A stretch of DNA of 64,000 nucleotides from Vitellaria paradoxa (taxonomy: Eukaryota > Streptophyta > Magnoliopsida > Ericales > Sapotaceae), in contig CM034240.1 in assembly GCA_019916065.1 (NCBI GenBank), forward strand, positions 46,672,238-46,736,237. Direction: 5' to 3'. Under the pieces are notes generated by a model that searched no databases, was not told the origin of the DNA, and saw only the letters and a list, made by a program, of their open reading frames with translations. Positions 23,501 through 35,120 of this stretch are shown piece by piece (position 1 is the stretch's first letter; each line of letters opens with the position of its first letter). Position numbers and translations under genes: made by a program.

Positions 23501-26500
23501 AGTTTTTATAAAATAACTGAAACACCTAGTCTAACCACCTTACCATACCACGGGACTACACCCCCATGCATCCCCTATCGTATTGTTCAAACCAACCAAA
23601 CAAGGAGGGCCCCATTGGCTGCATAACACGTCAGTCCACCCCTTCGGCTGATTCCACTCAACATTCAGTCCATCCCTTCGGCTGCATTCCACTCCACATC
23701 ACACAGCATCTGGGCCTGTGTGGAAGAAGATGACCCTAAAACCCTTTATGTGTGATGAAGTAAATGCTATGTTGAAAGAATGCTTGTCAACGTGCATGAG
23801 TGCATCTCTTTTAACTGTGGGCAAAATAGATGAAATTGGGTAACGACATGTTGAACGTTCCTCTCCCTATAAATTATTACTTGATTTGAGGAATAAATAG
23901 TTCTAACAGACTTACCAAAAAAAAAAAAAAATAGTTCTAACAGTAGGTCATATCTTCTTTCATCTACTTGTAAGATGTTTAAGAGATTTTGATTTATTGG
24001 CAAGTATAGATTGTGTTGTGCTTTATTGTCAAATTTTGATTGTAGTACTAGAACATCTAATGCATAGAGCAAACTCAGTGGTGGTGCATTCTTCATTGCT
24101 TCTGAGGTTGATAATTTCTATGAATGAATGTCATCTAGAACTTATTGTTGACCGAGAATGTTTCAAGTGCAATATTTGTCATCCTCTTGACAAGCGAGTC
24201 TCCTCATCAGGATTTTCAGTACTGGCCGACTTGTAAGTGCATAACACACTTGGTGGTTTCAATCAGGATAATGTTGAATGTAGCATGTCTATAGATTAGG
24301 CTTTTAAGTTAACTGTCAGTTCTTTAAAGATCTATGGAAACTTTATTCTCTTGGCTACTGAGTTGTAGAGGGATATCTCATGCTCCCAACAGAACCTGAA
24401 GAGGTGCCACGTGCTAGGGAAACTCGTGGTGGATGATGGTAAAGCCTGAGTTTCTCTTTAGACACATTTTACCCCTTCAAATTGGACTGGTTCATTTACC
24501 CTAAAGAAAAGTTTTGCACTGAACATAAGGTCCGAAGAGGGGATGAATAAATTGATTATTCCTCAGAAGGTTTTCCCAAGGGGAAAACTGGGTTTCTGTA
24601 CTGGTTGGCGTTATTGTTATTGTGTGCTTCGGAATCTTGAATAATGCCATCTGACAAGGTGTTAGGTGTTGTAGGAAATCTGTACCCGCATAGCACAATA
24701 GAGTAGTTCATAGGATGGTTTATTTTCGTCCCCCATCCAATATTATAAGAAAAGCTCTATAATTATTGAAGGGTGTCTTTGAGTGGATTCTTATGATAAA
24801 ACAGGAATAGAAGTGCTAGTAGAAGTTTAAAATGAATTCATGGTTTAATTCTCTTCAGCTGATTATTAAAATATATAATAACCATTAATTTCTTCCCTCC
24901 TTTCCTTTAAGCTCTAATACCATTACCATTCGAACTCATACCTTTAGTAATCTTGTGAAATGATAATTTTTGTAGGTTCATGAACGGCAATATACTGGAG
25001 AAGTTGATGTCCTCACAAAAGGTGCTAAGTTTTATAATTATTGTTGTAAAGCTTTATCCTATTGATAAAATTAATGGCATTTACTTTTATCATCTACTAT
25101 TTTTTTGTGGTAAAATTATTTTTAAGTTTCTGGGGAATTCAAGCAATTTGACACCTGGTTATATTCTCATTGTTTGTCTTCTGCAAATTGTTTGTGTTTC
25201 AGCTACTAATTAACATAATTATATCTCATGTGATATTAAGATTGCATTCTACGTTGATCATCGCTGATATCCCATTTTTAACCATTTATATGTTTCTGAT
25301 TCTTTCTCAGGAGACCACAACGAGCATGATGACAGAATTTTATATGCTCCGGGTCAGCTATGGGTTCAGCAGCATCACATATTGGGCAGAGCTGTCGGGT
25401 AAAAACCTCTATTGATAACATTTTTTCTGGTGCTTGCGCAGTTGTTTGACATGAACGAATCATGGTTTAGGTGAGGTAATGTTTTAAGTTTACCAACTAT
25501 GCCACGGTAATTGAAAATTGGTACACTAGATATCCCAAATAATCCCAAGTAAAGTCTTGATTACAAAAACTCAATCTCTTAGTAGTTTCAAATTCAAGAG
25601 GCTATACTGTTTATTTTTTGCTTGAATCCTTGATTCAGCAAACCAATTGGAAGAACAATCTTTAAATTCTTGAAAATTAACCAAATCCACGGCTTACAAA
25701 TCAAAATCCTCTGAATTACCAATGCATGTAGTAGATAGAAGAGTTGTTGGCTAAAGATGAGAGAAACCCTAATTTTTTGAATTGCAATAGCTCCCTTAAG
25801 GTATTTCTCTTTTCTAGAAAACCTAAAAACACCCTAGAAGATATATAACTCAAAGTTCCCAACGAATTAGAATTTTTTTACGTGGTTTAGAAAATTACCA
25901 AATCGCTGCTTGCGGGATGCTTGATGGCCTCAGCATTCTCTTGGGGGCTGCGTCTTCCTACTTGCATCTAGTCCTGTGACTTCCCGTGAATATATGATTT
26001 TATACTTTTTTTGAGACTTTGAAAGTATTTATTCTAACCCTAAACTTTGACACCTTAGCTTGCGTTACACAGATTAGAACACTTTTTGGCCATGGATTAC
26101 CAACCTAATGAAGAATAACCTAACAGTAATCTTTAAAATGTGCAAGGTACTCCCCTGGCATGTTTTGGCGAAATCCAGCCCTATAAATGGAGAGTGAGGT
26201 GTAAATTGGTTTAGTTTATTATAGTTAGAAGTTAAAACAAACTTCTCTTCTTTCTGGTTGACTAACTACATTTTGGACTCAATAGGAAGGCTGGATGCTT
26301 ATATTTAGGAAGGCTGGATGCTTATATTTCTTCGGATGCTTCTGTATCATAAATACTGTCCAACACAAGAGGAGCAAGATACAAAGAAAAAAGAATTTGC
26401 CTGTAATATTATCTGCGCAGAGTGATACTTCAAATATGATCAAATTTTTGTGTTTATTGTTTCCTTTAATTGTAGGAGAATACTTACCATCTGAAAACGA

Positions 26501-27286
26501 AAAATTAAAACTTCTTTTTTTTTTCCTTGATATGTGAAAAAATAAACCCCCATGTTCACTTTCCGTGGCTTTCGCAGGTTCTTACCTTACGTTGGCTGGG
26601 TGACAATTATAATGAAGGAAAAACCTGTTATAAAGGTTTGCATTTTTCCATAATTTACTTTTAACTCTGAAATAAGGTTTTCTAGGTCGCGTTTGTATTT
26701 ATGAATTTAAAATGAAGGGATTTGATACAAATGAAATGGTGGGATGCAATGTATCCTATGGTTGTGTTTGTTTGGGAGAAGTGGGACTCTGAATTGGATT
26801 TTCCGTCTGTGGGTCTCATAAATCTTTTGTTTGATAAAAAAAAAAAAAAATAGGGAATTAGTTCTCAATTTACTTGTCATGACGGCTTTCCTTTTATTTT
26901 TATTTCAATTCCATCTAGTTGAACTCAACGTTTATTCAAAGGAATCATTAGTTCTTTTTTATATTCTGATCCTCTGTAGACACCGTTAATTATGTTTCTT
27001 CTATTTTTATTGCTTATTAATAGCAACAAAATAGAGCAGACACATTTCTTTCTTCAGCATCTATTGTGAAGCAGCAGCATTCCATCATTCTGCTCTGAAC
27101 ATCTAGGATCTTCTGAATCCTGTTCGCTACATTATTAAATTGCCGGACACGAGGCCTACATATTGGAAACATTTTTGTTGCAGAAATTGTGTAGTTTCTA
27201 ATTGAATTTGGTCTTTTTTTTCTTGTCCTTTGCAGTATATTGTCATTGGTGCTTTGGGGTTGCTTCTTATTACATCAAAAGGCTGA
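17584..27286 (+). CDS. SEC11: Signal peptidase complex catalytic subunit SEC11, eight exons
   Basis: Exons: 17584-17662, 20947-21059, 22711-22782, 23253-23288, 24976-25021, 25311-25398, 26578-26635 and 27236-27286. Phases are consistent and yield 180 residues, the usual family length. SEC11 is the endoplasmic-reticulum membrane serine protease that removes signal peptides. A short cytosolic N-terminus leads to a membrane segment (about residues 28-45). The catalytic residues are visible: Ser57 in SESMEPG, His96 in IVHR and Asp122 in GDNNEHDD. A second hydrophobic stretch ([13 protein letters not shown]) ends the protein. Exon 1 uses GTCCGT as donor. Intron 1 (3.3 kb) carries an RTE-type LINE, and intron 2 an LTR-like segment. 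The coding exons look intact, so the insertions are presumably tolerated. Confidence 0.95.
18548..20339 (+). mobile_element. RTE-type LINE, 5'-truncated and inactivated, in SEC11 intron 1
   Basis: One reading frame runs through the whole element with no frameshift but four in-frame stops, at 19001, 19040, 19802 and 19850. It encodes the C-terminal part of a non-LTR reverse transcriptase: [19 protein letters not shown], a [12 protein letters not shown] block, [11 protein letters not shown] and the FADD active-site box at 19532-19543. The distal region has a GSECWAVK motif and an [11 protein letters not shown] motif, typical of plant RTE elements. The 3' end carries a short TTTGG repeat tail (about 20319-20339). 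The endonuclease domain is missing, so the left end near 18548 is a 5' truncation. No clear target duplication was found. Confidence 0.85.
21535..21990 (+). mobile_element. Possible solo LTR-like segment in SEC11 intron 2
   Basis: T-rich DNA resembling copia-type LTR sequence. A stretch near 21810-21850 (TTTGTAAACTTATAGGGCTC, then AATAATAAAATA) looks like a transcribed-end region with a poly-A signal. Terminal repeats and a target duplication were not found. Weak call. Confidence 0.3.
23632..23698. repeat. Two-copy 33-34-bp tandem repeat in SEC11 intron 4
   Basis: CAGTCCACCCCTTCGGCTG at 23632 and CAGTCCATCCCTTCGGCTG at about 23665 are each followed by ATTCCACTC. The patch is unusually GC-rich for its intron and may be the edge of an inserted element. 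Confidence 0.6.
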
Positions 27287-29182
27287 GGAAGAAATTCAAG
27301 TGCATTCAACTACCACAACACCTGCTTTGGCAGTGACCAGCAGCTGCCGTTGTAATTGATATATATATATATATACACACATATAGTTCTAACTAATTTG
27401 CTTGTGTAATTGATGTTGTCCAATGTTATCAATCAACATTTTCCATGATGCAATAGATTTCCTTACTCCTTTCATTAATTCTTACATTCACTTCCGAAAG
27501 TGTATGGCCTCTACTATTCTTTTCATTGGTGTAAAGATGAAGAGTAAAAATCACCTTCAGGTCATTGGTCTGTGTTAGATGTATAATTCTATTTTTGGTC
27601 TCTTAAAAATCACAACTCTTCTGTCAAAATATTTAGTAAGTGCCCAATTGTGTGTGTGTATTTTGAGTACATTAAGGCATGGTAGAAGGGTCAGAAAGGG
27701 TTGGCATGGGGTGAGTTGGGAGGATTTGGCGTATAAAATTACTGTTATGCCTCCTTCCTTTAAATAAAGTTGCTAGAACATTTTTGTAGTTTCATTTAAG
27801 ATAAAATGCCATTATTGTAATTTTATAACCCAATTCCTTCGTCAAACACACTCTAACAATCACACTTGTATATGGTGTTTTTGTAGAATAGAGAAGGGAT
27901 GGAAGACGGGAGTTAACTCTGTTCGACCTCAACTCAATTAAATATTTCTGTTAGCTAACTATGGGGGTGTTTGGAGTGGTTAAAAAAAAAAAAAGCAAAA
28001 AGTAGTGTTGATATGATATAAAAGTAATATGTGGTGAAATTTAATTGAAAAAATTTGAAAATTTCTAAAGTTTTTTAGAATTTTTTTAGAAAATATTGGG
28101 GGATTAAAACGGACCCTATATTGTCAAACAAAGACAGGTTATATTTTTTAGAATTACTAATTTTAAGAATATTTATTGATGAAAAATTACATTAACTTTG
28201 GTATGGCTAGACTTTCTAATCAAGTCTTAATTAATATTATCTCTTGTTATTTATTATGTTTTTAACCTAAGTTGTTAACTATGTAGCCACAATTTTTTTT
28301 CCTTCTTTTAAAAAAGAATTCATAAAATATCCCAATCCAAAGGGTAAGTGTTGGAAAAGCTGAGAAAAGTTTTTCCATCAGAGTATCATAAATATTTTAA
28401 CTTGTTTTTATTCAATTAGCCACAAGTTGGTATTTATTTTTTAAGATCATTTACTATAATCTCTCTCAAACAGATTTTTTAAAATATTGTGAAAAAATAT
28501 TTTTTCTGTTTTACATATTTTCTATGCAATAACACTAAATGTTTAGCTGCTTAAAAATTAAATAAATATTTTTTCTTTTTTTATTCTTGACAATAATATA
28601 AATTTATATTAAAATAATATATTAATAATATAATAGTAATAATATAATAATAAATGAACATTAATATAATTAATATTAAAATATATTCTCAAAAGTAAAA
28701 TGAACCGTAGAATTACAATAATTAATGTAACAAAAAGTAAAAGTTATAAAATTAGAAATCTTTATGTAGCCAAACATAAAGATTTTGACTTTTAATTTTA
28801 TTCAATTTTTAATAAATATTTTTATTTTTTTACTTAAAAATTTAACAACACTAATAATTTTACTTTATTTTTAAATATAAAAGGTGTAAAAGTATTGTTT
28901 TTTAAATTCAAGTGGTGCAATTAAAGTATTAAACCTACAAATAAAAACCATAAGAGTTGTCAAAAAAAAAAAAGAAAAAGAAACAATAAGAATTTCCCAA
29001 TAAAAAGTGACAGTGAATAAATAGCTCAAGAAGTTGTCGACTTGTCGTGGTTCTGCAGCTTCTGCTTTAAAGGGTAATAGTGTTGGAGAACAAAAATGCC
29101 TACAAATTCGCCTGCTGACTCAAAGTTGCAACCTTGCAGTTGAATAACCTCAAAGCTCGCTTTCTCTCTCCCTCTCTCTCTC
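27287..29182. other. Intergenic region SEC11 to PPR
   Basis: SEC11 3' flank, then AT-rich DNA. A TGTTTGGAGTGG motif near 27967, followed by AT-rich sequence, resembles the left end of the window's MITE families, but no matching right end with a target duplication was established. No exon is seen. Confidence 0.5.
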
Positions 29183-31639
29183 ATGTCGAGAACCCTTCTC
29201 TCCCGCATCAAACCTCTGCACAATTCCAAGCCCAATTCTTCTCCAGACTTCCCCTTCAGACCCCGCATAAAGAGACTCGTCAACGAAGTCTGTGATATAC
29301 TCAAAACCCACGATCAATGGGAAAAGACCCTCGAAACCCGGCTCTCCGAAGAGGAAGTCGTTGCATCGGACATTGCCCATTTGGTGTTCGACCGAATACA
29401 AGACGCCGAATTGGGTTTGAAGTTCTTTGATTGGATCACTCAACGGCCATATGGTTGCTCTCTTGATGGCTATGCTTATTCTTCTCTTCTGAAGCTCTTG
29501 GCGAAGTCTAGAGTGTTTTCAGAGATTGAGACTTTGTTGGAGAGTATGAATGTTGAGAGGACGTTACCAACTCGGGAAGCTTTGGATGCTATAATCCGAG
29601 CATATTCTGATTCAGGTTTGGTGGATAAAGCTCTTGAAACTTATAGAACTGCGCTTACTATGTATAATTCTGTTCCAGGTGTCTTTGCTTGCAATTCTTT
29701 GCTGGGTGCGCTTGTAAAAGATGGTCAAATTGTAATTGCACGTCAGATATATGATGAAATGGTTAACAGAGATGGGTGTGAGGATGGCTGTGCAGATAAT
29801 TATAGTACTTCTATAATGGTGAGAGGTTTGTGTAAGGAAGGGAAAGTTGAGGAAGGGAGAAAATTAATTGAGGAGAGGTGGGGAGAAGGTTGTATACCTA
29901 ATATTGTCTTTTACAATACGCTTATTGATGGCTATTGCAAGAGAGGCGAGATTGAAAGTTCTTATGGGCTTTTCAAGGAGTTGAAACTAAAGGGATTCCT
30001 GCCTGCAGTGGAGACTTATGGTGCAATGATCAATGGGTTTTGCAAAGTGGGGGATTTCGAGACTATTGATAGACTTTTGATGGAAATGAATGCAAGGGGT
30101 TTAAGTGTTAATGTTCAAGTGCATAATAATGTTATTGATGCCAGATTTAGGCATGGTTTTGTGGTAAAGGCAGTGGAGACTGTAAAAAAGATGATTGCCG
30201 GTGGTTGTGAGCCAGATATTGTGACGTATAATTCTTTGATTTATGGTTTGTGTAGGAACGGGAAGGTTCAGGAAGCTGAACAGCTTCTAGAGCGGGCAAC
30301 AATAAAGGGATTGATTCCTAATAAACTCAGTTATACTCCTATCTTACATGTCTACTGCAGACAAGGGGAGTTTAACAGGGCTTCGGAAATGCTAATTAAG
30401 ATGACAGCAAGTGGAGATAAACCTGATGTGGTCACATATGGAGCTTTTGTTCATGGGCTTGTTAACGCAGGTGAACTAGATATTGCATTGGAAATTCGTG
30501 ATAAAATGGTGGAAAAAGGAGTATTCCCGGATGCTGGTATTTATAATGTTTTGATGAATGGATTTTTTAAGAAAGGAAGGCTTCCTGCTGCTAAACAACT
30601 TCTTGCTGAGATGCTTGACCAAAATGTGCTACCTGATGCATTTGTTTATGCTACTTTAGTGGATGGGTTCATTAGAAATGGTGATCTTAAGGAGGCTAAA
30701 AATCTCTTTGAGCTCGCAATTGAAAAGGGTATGGATCCAGGTGTTGTGGGGTACAACACCATGATTAAGGGCTATTGCAAATTCGGAATGATGAAGGATG
30801 CAGTATTATGCTTCAATAGAATGATACACAGACATATTTCTCCTGATGAATTTTCTTACTCTACAATCATAGATGGATATGCAAAGCAGCATGATTTGGA
30901 TGGTGCACTCAGTATGTTTAACCAGATGGTGAAACGAAATTGCAAGCCAAATGTTATTACATATACCTCCCTGATTAATGGATTCTGCCGCAAGGGAGAC
31001 TCACATGGAGCTGAAAATATTTTTAAAGTGATGCAATCTAATGGTTTGGTGCCTAATGTTGTCACATATAGTGTACTAATAGGAGGCTTTTGTAAGGAGG
31101 GTAAACTGGCAAAAGCAGCTTCTTTCTTTGAGCAAATGCTGATGGATAGGTGCATTCCCAATGATGTTACATTCCATTATCTGGTAAATGGATTCTCAAA
31201 TAATGGTCACTATGTGAACTATGAGAAGAGAGATGACCTTTCTGAGCATGAGAAATCTCTGTTTTTGAACCTCTTTGAAATTCTGATATTGGACGGATGG
31301 GTTCTAAGAGTTGCTGCATATAGTTCTATCATTGCTTGCCTTTGCCTTTATGGAATGTTTAGAACTGCTTTGCAGTTGAGTGATAATACGGTTACTAAGG
31401 GCTGCATTTCAGATTCTGTTAGTTTTGCGGCCCTGTTGCATGGTGTTTGCTTGGAAGGACAATCAAAGGAATGGAAGAACATTATATCCTGCAATTTAAA
31501 TGAGCAGGAGCTCTGTGTTGCTCTCAAATATTCATTGATATTAGACCATTACCTATCAAAAGGAGTGGCCTCAGATGCTTCACAGATTTTGCAGACCTTG
31601 GTTGGAGACTACAAGGTTTCACAACAAAGAGTGAGTTAG
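29183..31639 (+). CDS. P-class pentatricopeptide repeat protein, intronless, 818 residues
   Basis: A single uninterrupted frame. The N-terminus (MSRTLLSRIKPLHNSK) is basic and Ser-rich with no acidic residue in the first dozen or so positions, as in mitochondrial presequences; plastid import is not excluded. From about residue 95 to 760 the protein is built of tandem 35-residue PPR motifs, roughly sixteen, with hallmarks such as FYNTLIDGYCKRG, VTYNSLIYGLCRNGK and VTYTSLINGFCRKGD. No E, DYW, SMR or other added domain is visible, so it is P-class and likely binds organellar RNA for processing, stability or translation. Its target cannot be read from sequence. The N-terminal motif and SEC11 neighbourhood match my memory of Arabidopsis At1g52620. 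Repeats near residues 675-760 are more degenerate. A pyrimidine-rich CTCTCTC tract just precedes the ATG. Confidence 0.95.
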   Translation: MSRTLLSRIKPLHNSKPNSSPDFPFRPRIKRLVNEVCDILKTHDQWEKTLETRLSEEEVVASDIAHLVFDRIQDAELGLKFFDWITQRPYGCSLDGYAYSSLLKLLAKSRVFSEIETLLESMNVERTLPTREALDAIIRAYSDSGLVDKALETYRTALTMYNSVPGVFACNSLLGALVKDGQIVIARQIYDEMVNRDGCEDGCADNYSTSIMVRGLCKEGKVEEGRKLIEERWGEGCIPNIVFYNTLIDGYCKRGEIESSYGLFKELKLKGFLPAVETYGAMINGFCKVGDFETIDRLLMEMNARGLSVNVQVHNNVIDARFRHGFVVKAVETVKKMIAGGCEPDIVTYNSLIYGLCRNGKVQEAEQLLERATIKGLIPNKLSYTPILHVYCRQGEFNRASEMLIKMTASGDKPDVVTYGAFVHGLVNAGELDIALEIRDKMVEKGVFPDAGIYNVLMNGFFKKGRLPAAKQLLAEMLDQNVLPDAFVYATLVDGFIRNGDLKEAKNLFELAIEKGMDPGVVGYNTMIKGYCKFGMMKDAVLCFNRMIHRHISPDEFSYSTIIDGYAKQHDLDGALSMFNQMVKRNCKPNVITYTSLINGFCRKGDSHGAENIFKVMQSNGLVPNVVTYSVLIGGFCKEGKLAKAASFFEQMLMDRCIPNDVTFHYLVNGFSNNGHYVNYEKRDDLSEHEKSLFLNLFEILILDGWVLRVAAYSSIIACLCLYGMFRTALQLSDNTVTKGCISDSVSFAALLHGVCLEGQSKEWKNIISCNLNEQELCVALKYSLILDHYLSKGVASDASQILQTLVGDYKVSQQRVS

Positions 31640-33180
31640 GGGAAGGTGGAAACTCCAAGGCGTGAACTATCATCTTCTGTGAACTACCAGAGAATATCTT
31701 CTTGGCTAAGGATTTGAGATGGTAGTCTTATGAAGTCATAGACAACCCGCCAGAAATGCTTCAGTCAACACTATTTGCTTGTCATTTATCATTGTAAATA
31801 CCATCATAATCTTGTGGAATAATTATTGGGGGCTGAAATTATTCTGTATATGGTCCTAGTTGACCAAGTGGCATAAATTGGCTGTGGTTATGGGTTGATA
31901 TCAATCTATTGTCTTAATGTAGGTCATTCAATGGCATTCAAAGGGAATCAGAAACATGCACTCGTCGAATAGCTGCGAGTTTGAATGTAATGAAGGACTA
32001 AAGGCCTTTCAAAGATGCCAAACTCAAGCGACTGATTTATTCCCTAAAGGGTAAGAAATATGTATGTGTACTTTTTTGAAGTTCTTTGCTTATAAGGAAA
32101 TAGAAATTAGTACTGTCTTTTTCTCCCTCCCAACCCCCCCTTTTTTTAATTTGATCTTATTTAAACCCAAAAAATAAGTGTTTGCACTTGCAGGCATCAG
32201 GAATCTTGATGATGTTGAGTTCATAAGACGAATGAAACTACGAATCCTAAGTGACTTACTTATTTGCAATATATATATATATATATATCCTGCAGTCACC
32301 ATATAATTGTTTTCAGCCTGCAGTTTGATGTTGCCAAAAACTGTGCCATCTTAAATCTCCTGCAATAGAGGGACTGGACTTGCAGGATGGAGAGGAGATA
32401 AAAACATTTGGAGGGAGGTAAGTTGTTGGCATTATACTCCTTTCAACAAGAAACAAATGATGCAGAATTTATTGATTGTATTTGATATTTGATGATCTCA
32501 TTGAAAATGGGTGAAATGGTGGAAAAGCATTGCTCTTGAGAAGTGTGGATGGCGGAGAAGAATCCAACAAATTGATAAAAGGAGGGAATCCATCCTTTGC
32601 GATGCACAAGAAAGCTACAATTGTTACCAAAACAAGCGCTCATCTTCATGCCAGGAATGGAATGGAAAAGGAAAGAGCTCGCATTCCATAATGTTGAAAA
32701 TACAGCCGAGAGAGAGAGAGAGAGAGTGTGTGTGTGTGTGTGTGTGTGTTTTTGTGTGAGAGAAACTGAAGTTTGTTTGTGATAGATATTACTTGTGAAG
32801 GTGATTCTTCTTATTATTTTCTGTTTGTGAGAGATGCAAGCCCAAGGTTAAGCAGAAAGGGTTTTTTTTTTTTAAAAGGGAATATTTCTTGTATCTGCTA
32901 TGCAAGTAAAGCTTGGGGTATCTTTTGACTATTGGGTATATATAGAATACTTTCCAAATTCTGACTTCTTGACTTAATTCTGTTTATCTGCGTTTCAAGC
33001 AAACCATCTTGCTTTCTGCTATTTTTTCCGACATATGTTAACAGGGTGATTTTAGGATGTTGGTAAGCGCACCAGAGGCTGCCTCTCCTGTGTGGCCACG
33101 GCTCCCTCTAAAAATTTCACTGGAATTTGAAGGAAGGAATTGAGTGAATAGAAAAAGATAGTAAAGCAAAAGTGAAATTA
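31640..33180. other. PPR 3' flank and intergenic DNA
   Basis: No second gene is recognised. Visible items are a TA microsatellite near 32270-32288 and a GA-then-TG composite microsatellite at about 32708-32750. Short frames in this region are not family-like. Confidence 0.5.
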
Positions 33181-33227
33181 AAAAATATGTCGCAGAAATC
33201 CCCCCCTCTTTAGTTAGCTTCCTTCCT

Positions 33228-33414
33228 CTTTTATAATGAAGAAAGGAATCAGGCTATAGTTTTTCCTATGATGGGTAATGATAAAAGGTCTGACTTCTTT
33301 TTACAAAATGTGACATAAAGTTTGACATAAAGGAAAAGTGACAAAGAGGAGTTTTGACATAAAGCTTAATAAAAGACATAAAGAAGACTCGTGACACAAA
33401 CTTTAGACATAAAG
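33228..33414 (-). promoter_or_regulatory. Putative pararetrovirus promoter with five CTTTATGTC repeats
   Basis: On the minus strand a TATAAAAG box lies at 33228-33235. Upstream of it, five exact copies of CTTTATGTC occur at 33312-33320, 33324-33332, 33356-33364, 33375-33383 and 33406-33414. Position after the last coding region fits the genomic-RNA promoter of caulimovirids. That the repeats are enhancer motifs is inference. Confidence 0.55.
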
Positions 33415-33589
33415 TTAAAGCTACTTTTGACAAAATTTGTTGTATGGTAACTTGGCTTGTATCGGCATGAATAATATCCTGAATGACTATTTTGGCTTGA
33501 TTCTTCTTGTGAATACACGATGGCTTGATGGGTTTTTCTGATACTTTGCATGTGATGCTACAATGGTCTTGATGATTTTTACTCCAGGG

Positions 33590-35120
33590 ATGATCATCTT
33601 TTTTCCTTTGCTTTTGATTTCTTTTTCTCTTTGATGGGTGTTGATGGAGTGGAATTTTTGATAGGAGGGAGGATGCCACAACAGTCGTCTTCATTGTCAT
33701 TGCCAAGGTTGACAGAGCTGAAGCTTTCTGCTGAATTAGAGTCCTCGCTTGATTCTTGTTCTGATAATGATTCTAATGCAGCTAGTAATTGCTGTTTCAA
33801 TTCCTTTTCTGATGTTGTAGCTGCAAGTTTTGATAAATTCTGGCTTTTTTAGAGAAGAAATTAGGGGGTTGTTGATGACATTAATGCTGGATGCTGATGA
33901 AAGTATTTGTCAATGGCTGCATGAGTAACTCTATCGATCTTAAATTGCTCCCACCATTTGACTTTGATCATTCGGATTAATGCTGAAATGCTCGAATCTT
34001 GATGAAAATACTCCCACTGGACAATCCATGCAAGGGAGAATTGTTGAAAGAAATAAAATAAACGGGGAAATGTATTCATTGGAAAATGAGAAGGAATTCT
34101 AAAACGATCTTAATAAATTTGAAGGCCTTGATGAGCTTGTTTGGGTAAGATATCTGGAAGAGGTCCGAACATGTTCCACCAATCTATGAACCATGATGGA
34201 AGGGTTTGGTCTTGATAGAATTTATTGTGGAAATAGAACATCCAAGAGTGTCTGAATGTTTTATTTTAATGATAGAAGGTATTATACCATGCTTTCTGAT
34301 AATCCCAATAGTTATAGGTTGATGGAACAAAATGTTGGGAAAATTGATGAGTTTGATTTGGATGGGCTGCCCAATCTTCAAAAGTTAAAACTTTAAGGAT
34401 TTGGCAAGTGAAGTAGGCTATTTGAGATGAATCATACTTGTCAGGGTAATGTTTGAATGATACGGATTCGGTATCGACTAAGATAAATTCATAGAACTTT
34501 TGGGATTTCATGGAATTTGATGTTACAAAGTGATTATCAAGTAAGAATATAGATTGTAGGAGGTCATGAATGGCTTGATAATTAGATGGATTTGTGAATG
34601 GGTTTTGATATTCACAGGGAAGTTTAGTAATAAGATAGGTTTGTGGTTTAGGAAAGTATAATGATTTTGTTGATGGAGGAATTTGAGAAATTTGTGTGGG
34701 GTTTGTCGATGCCACCACATTTTTTTATGAAGAGGCTATGGGGCCGAGAGTCACCATAGATGATGCAGAAAGACGTAAAGCCACCTCTTTTGATGTTTTT
34801 GCTATGACTGTCTGAACAAAGCTCTTGCCAGTCACTTGGCTTAATAATTTTTGTTCTTGAGCTTCTTCTTCAGCCAATTGGGTATACCAATCAGTAAGAG
34901 ATAAAAGACAAATTCTTGGTACAGTAGTTGGTAATGGTGTAGATTGACTGGTAGATGGTTTGATAGGTATAATGGCATATGATTCTTTTGTGGTTGTTTG
35001 TTGGGTTGATAAAGAAGGTTTAATAGGTTTAGGAGGCATAGTTTTCCTGCAAGAATTCACGGGTAAGGAAATCAGGGATGGAATTTGCTTCTCCTTTGAT
35101 GTATTCAATTTTATAGTCAA
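33590..35120 (-). pseudogene. Pararetrovirus second coding region, function unknown, broken
   Basis: Downstream of RNase H, and overlapping its end in another frame, coding-like sequence continues in pieces at about 35120-34725, 34718-34266, 34079-33861 and 33800-33594. Frame changes and stops separate the pieces. The first piece is rich in Pro, Lys and Thr. The middle pieces have aromatic-rich text with repeated Trp, Tyr and Phe, suggesting a folded domain. The last is Ser/Glu-rich and ends in a Lys-rich tail. I recognise no catalytic motif. A separate downstream frame of unknown role is known, as I recall, in some florendoviruses. Confidence 0.6.

Noticed and set aside
32511..32782. Overlapping plus-strand frames ending in Cys-Val repeats
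   Set aside because: The repeated residues come from a GA/TG microsatellite; no gene structure supports them.
33631..33852. Plus-strand frame with Ser-rich protein
   Set aside because: It is the antisense shadow of the Ser/Glu-rich end of the pararetrovirus second coding region on the minus strand.
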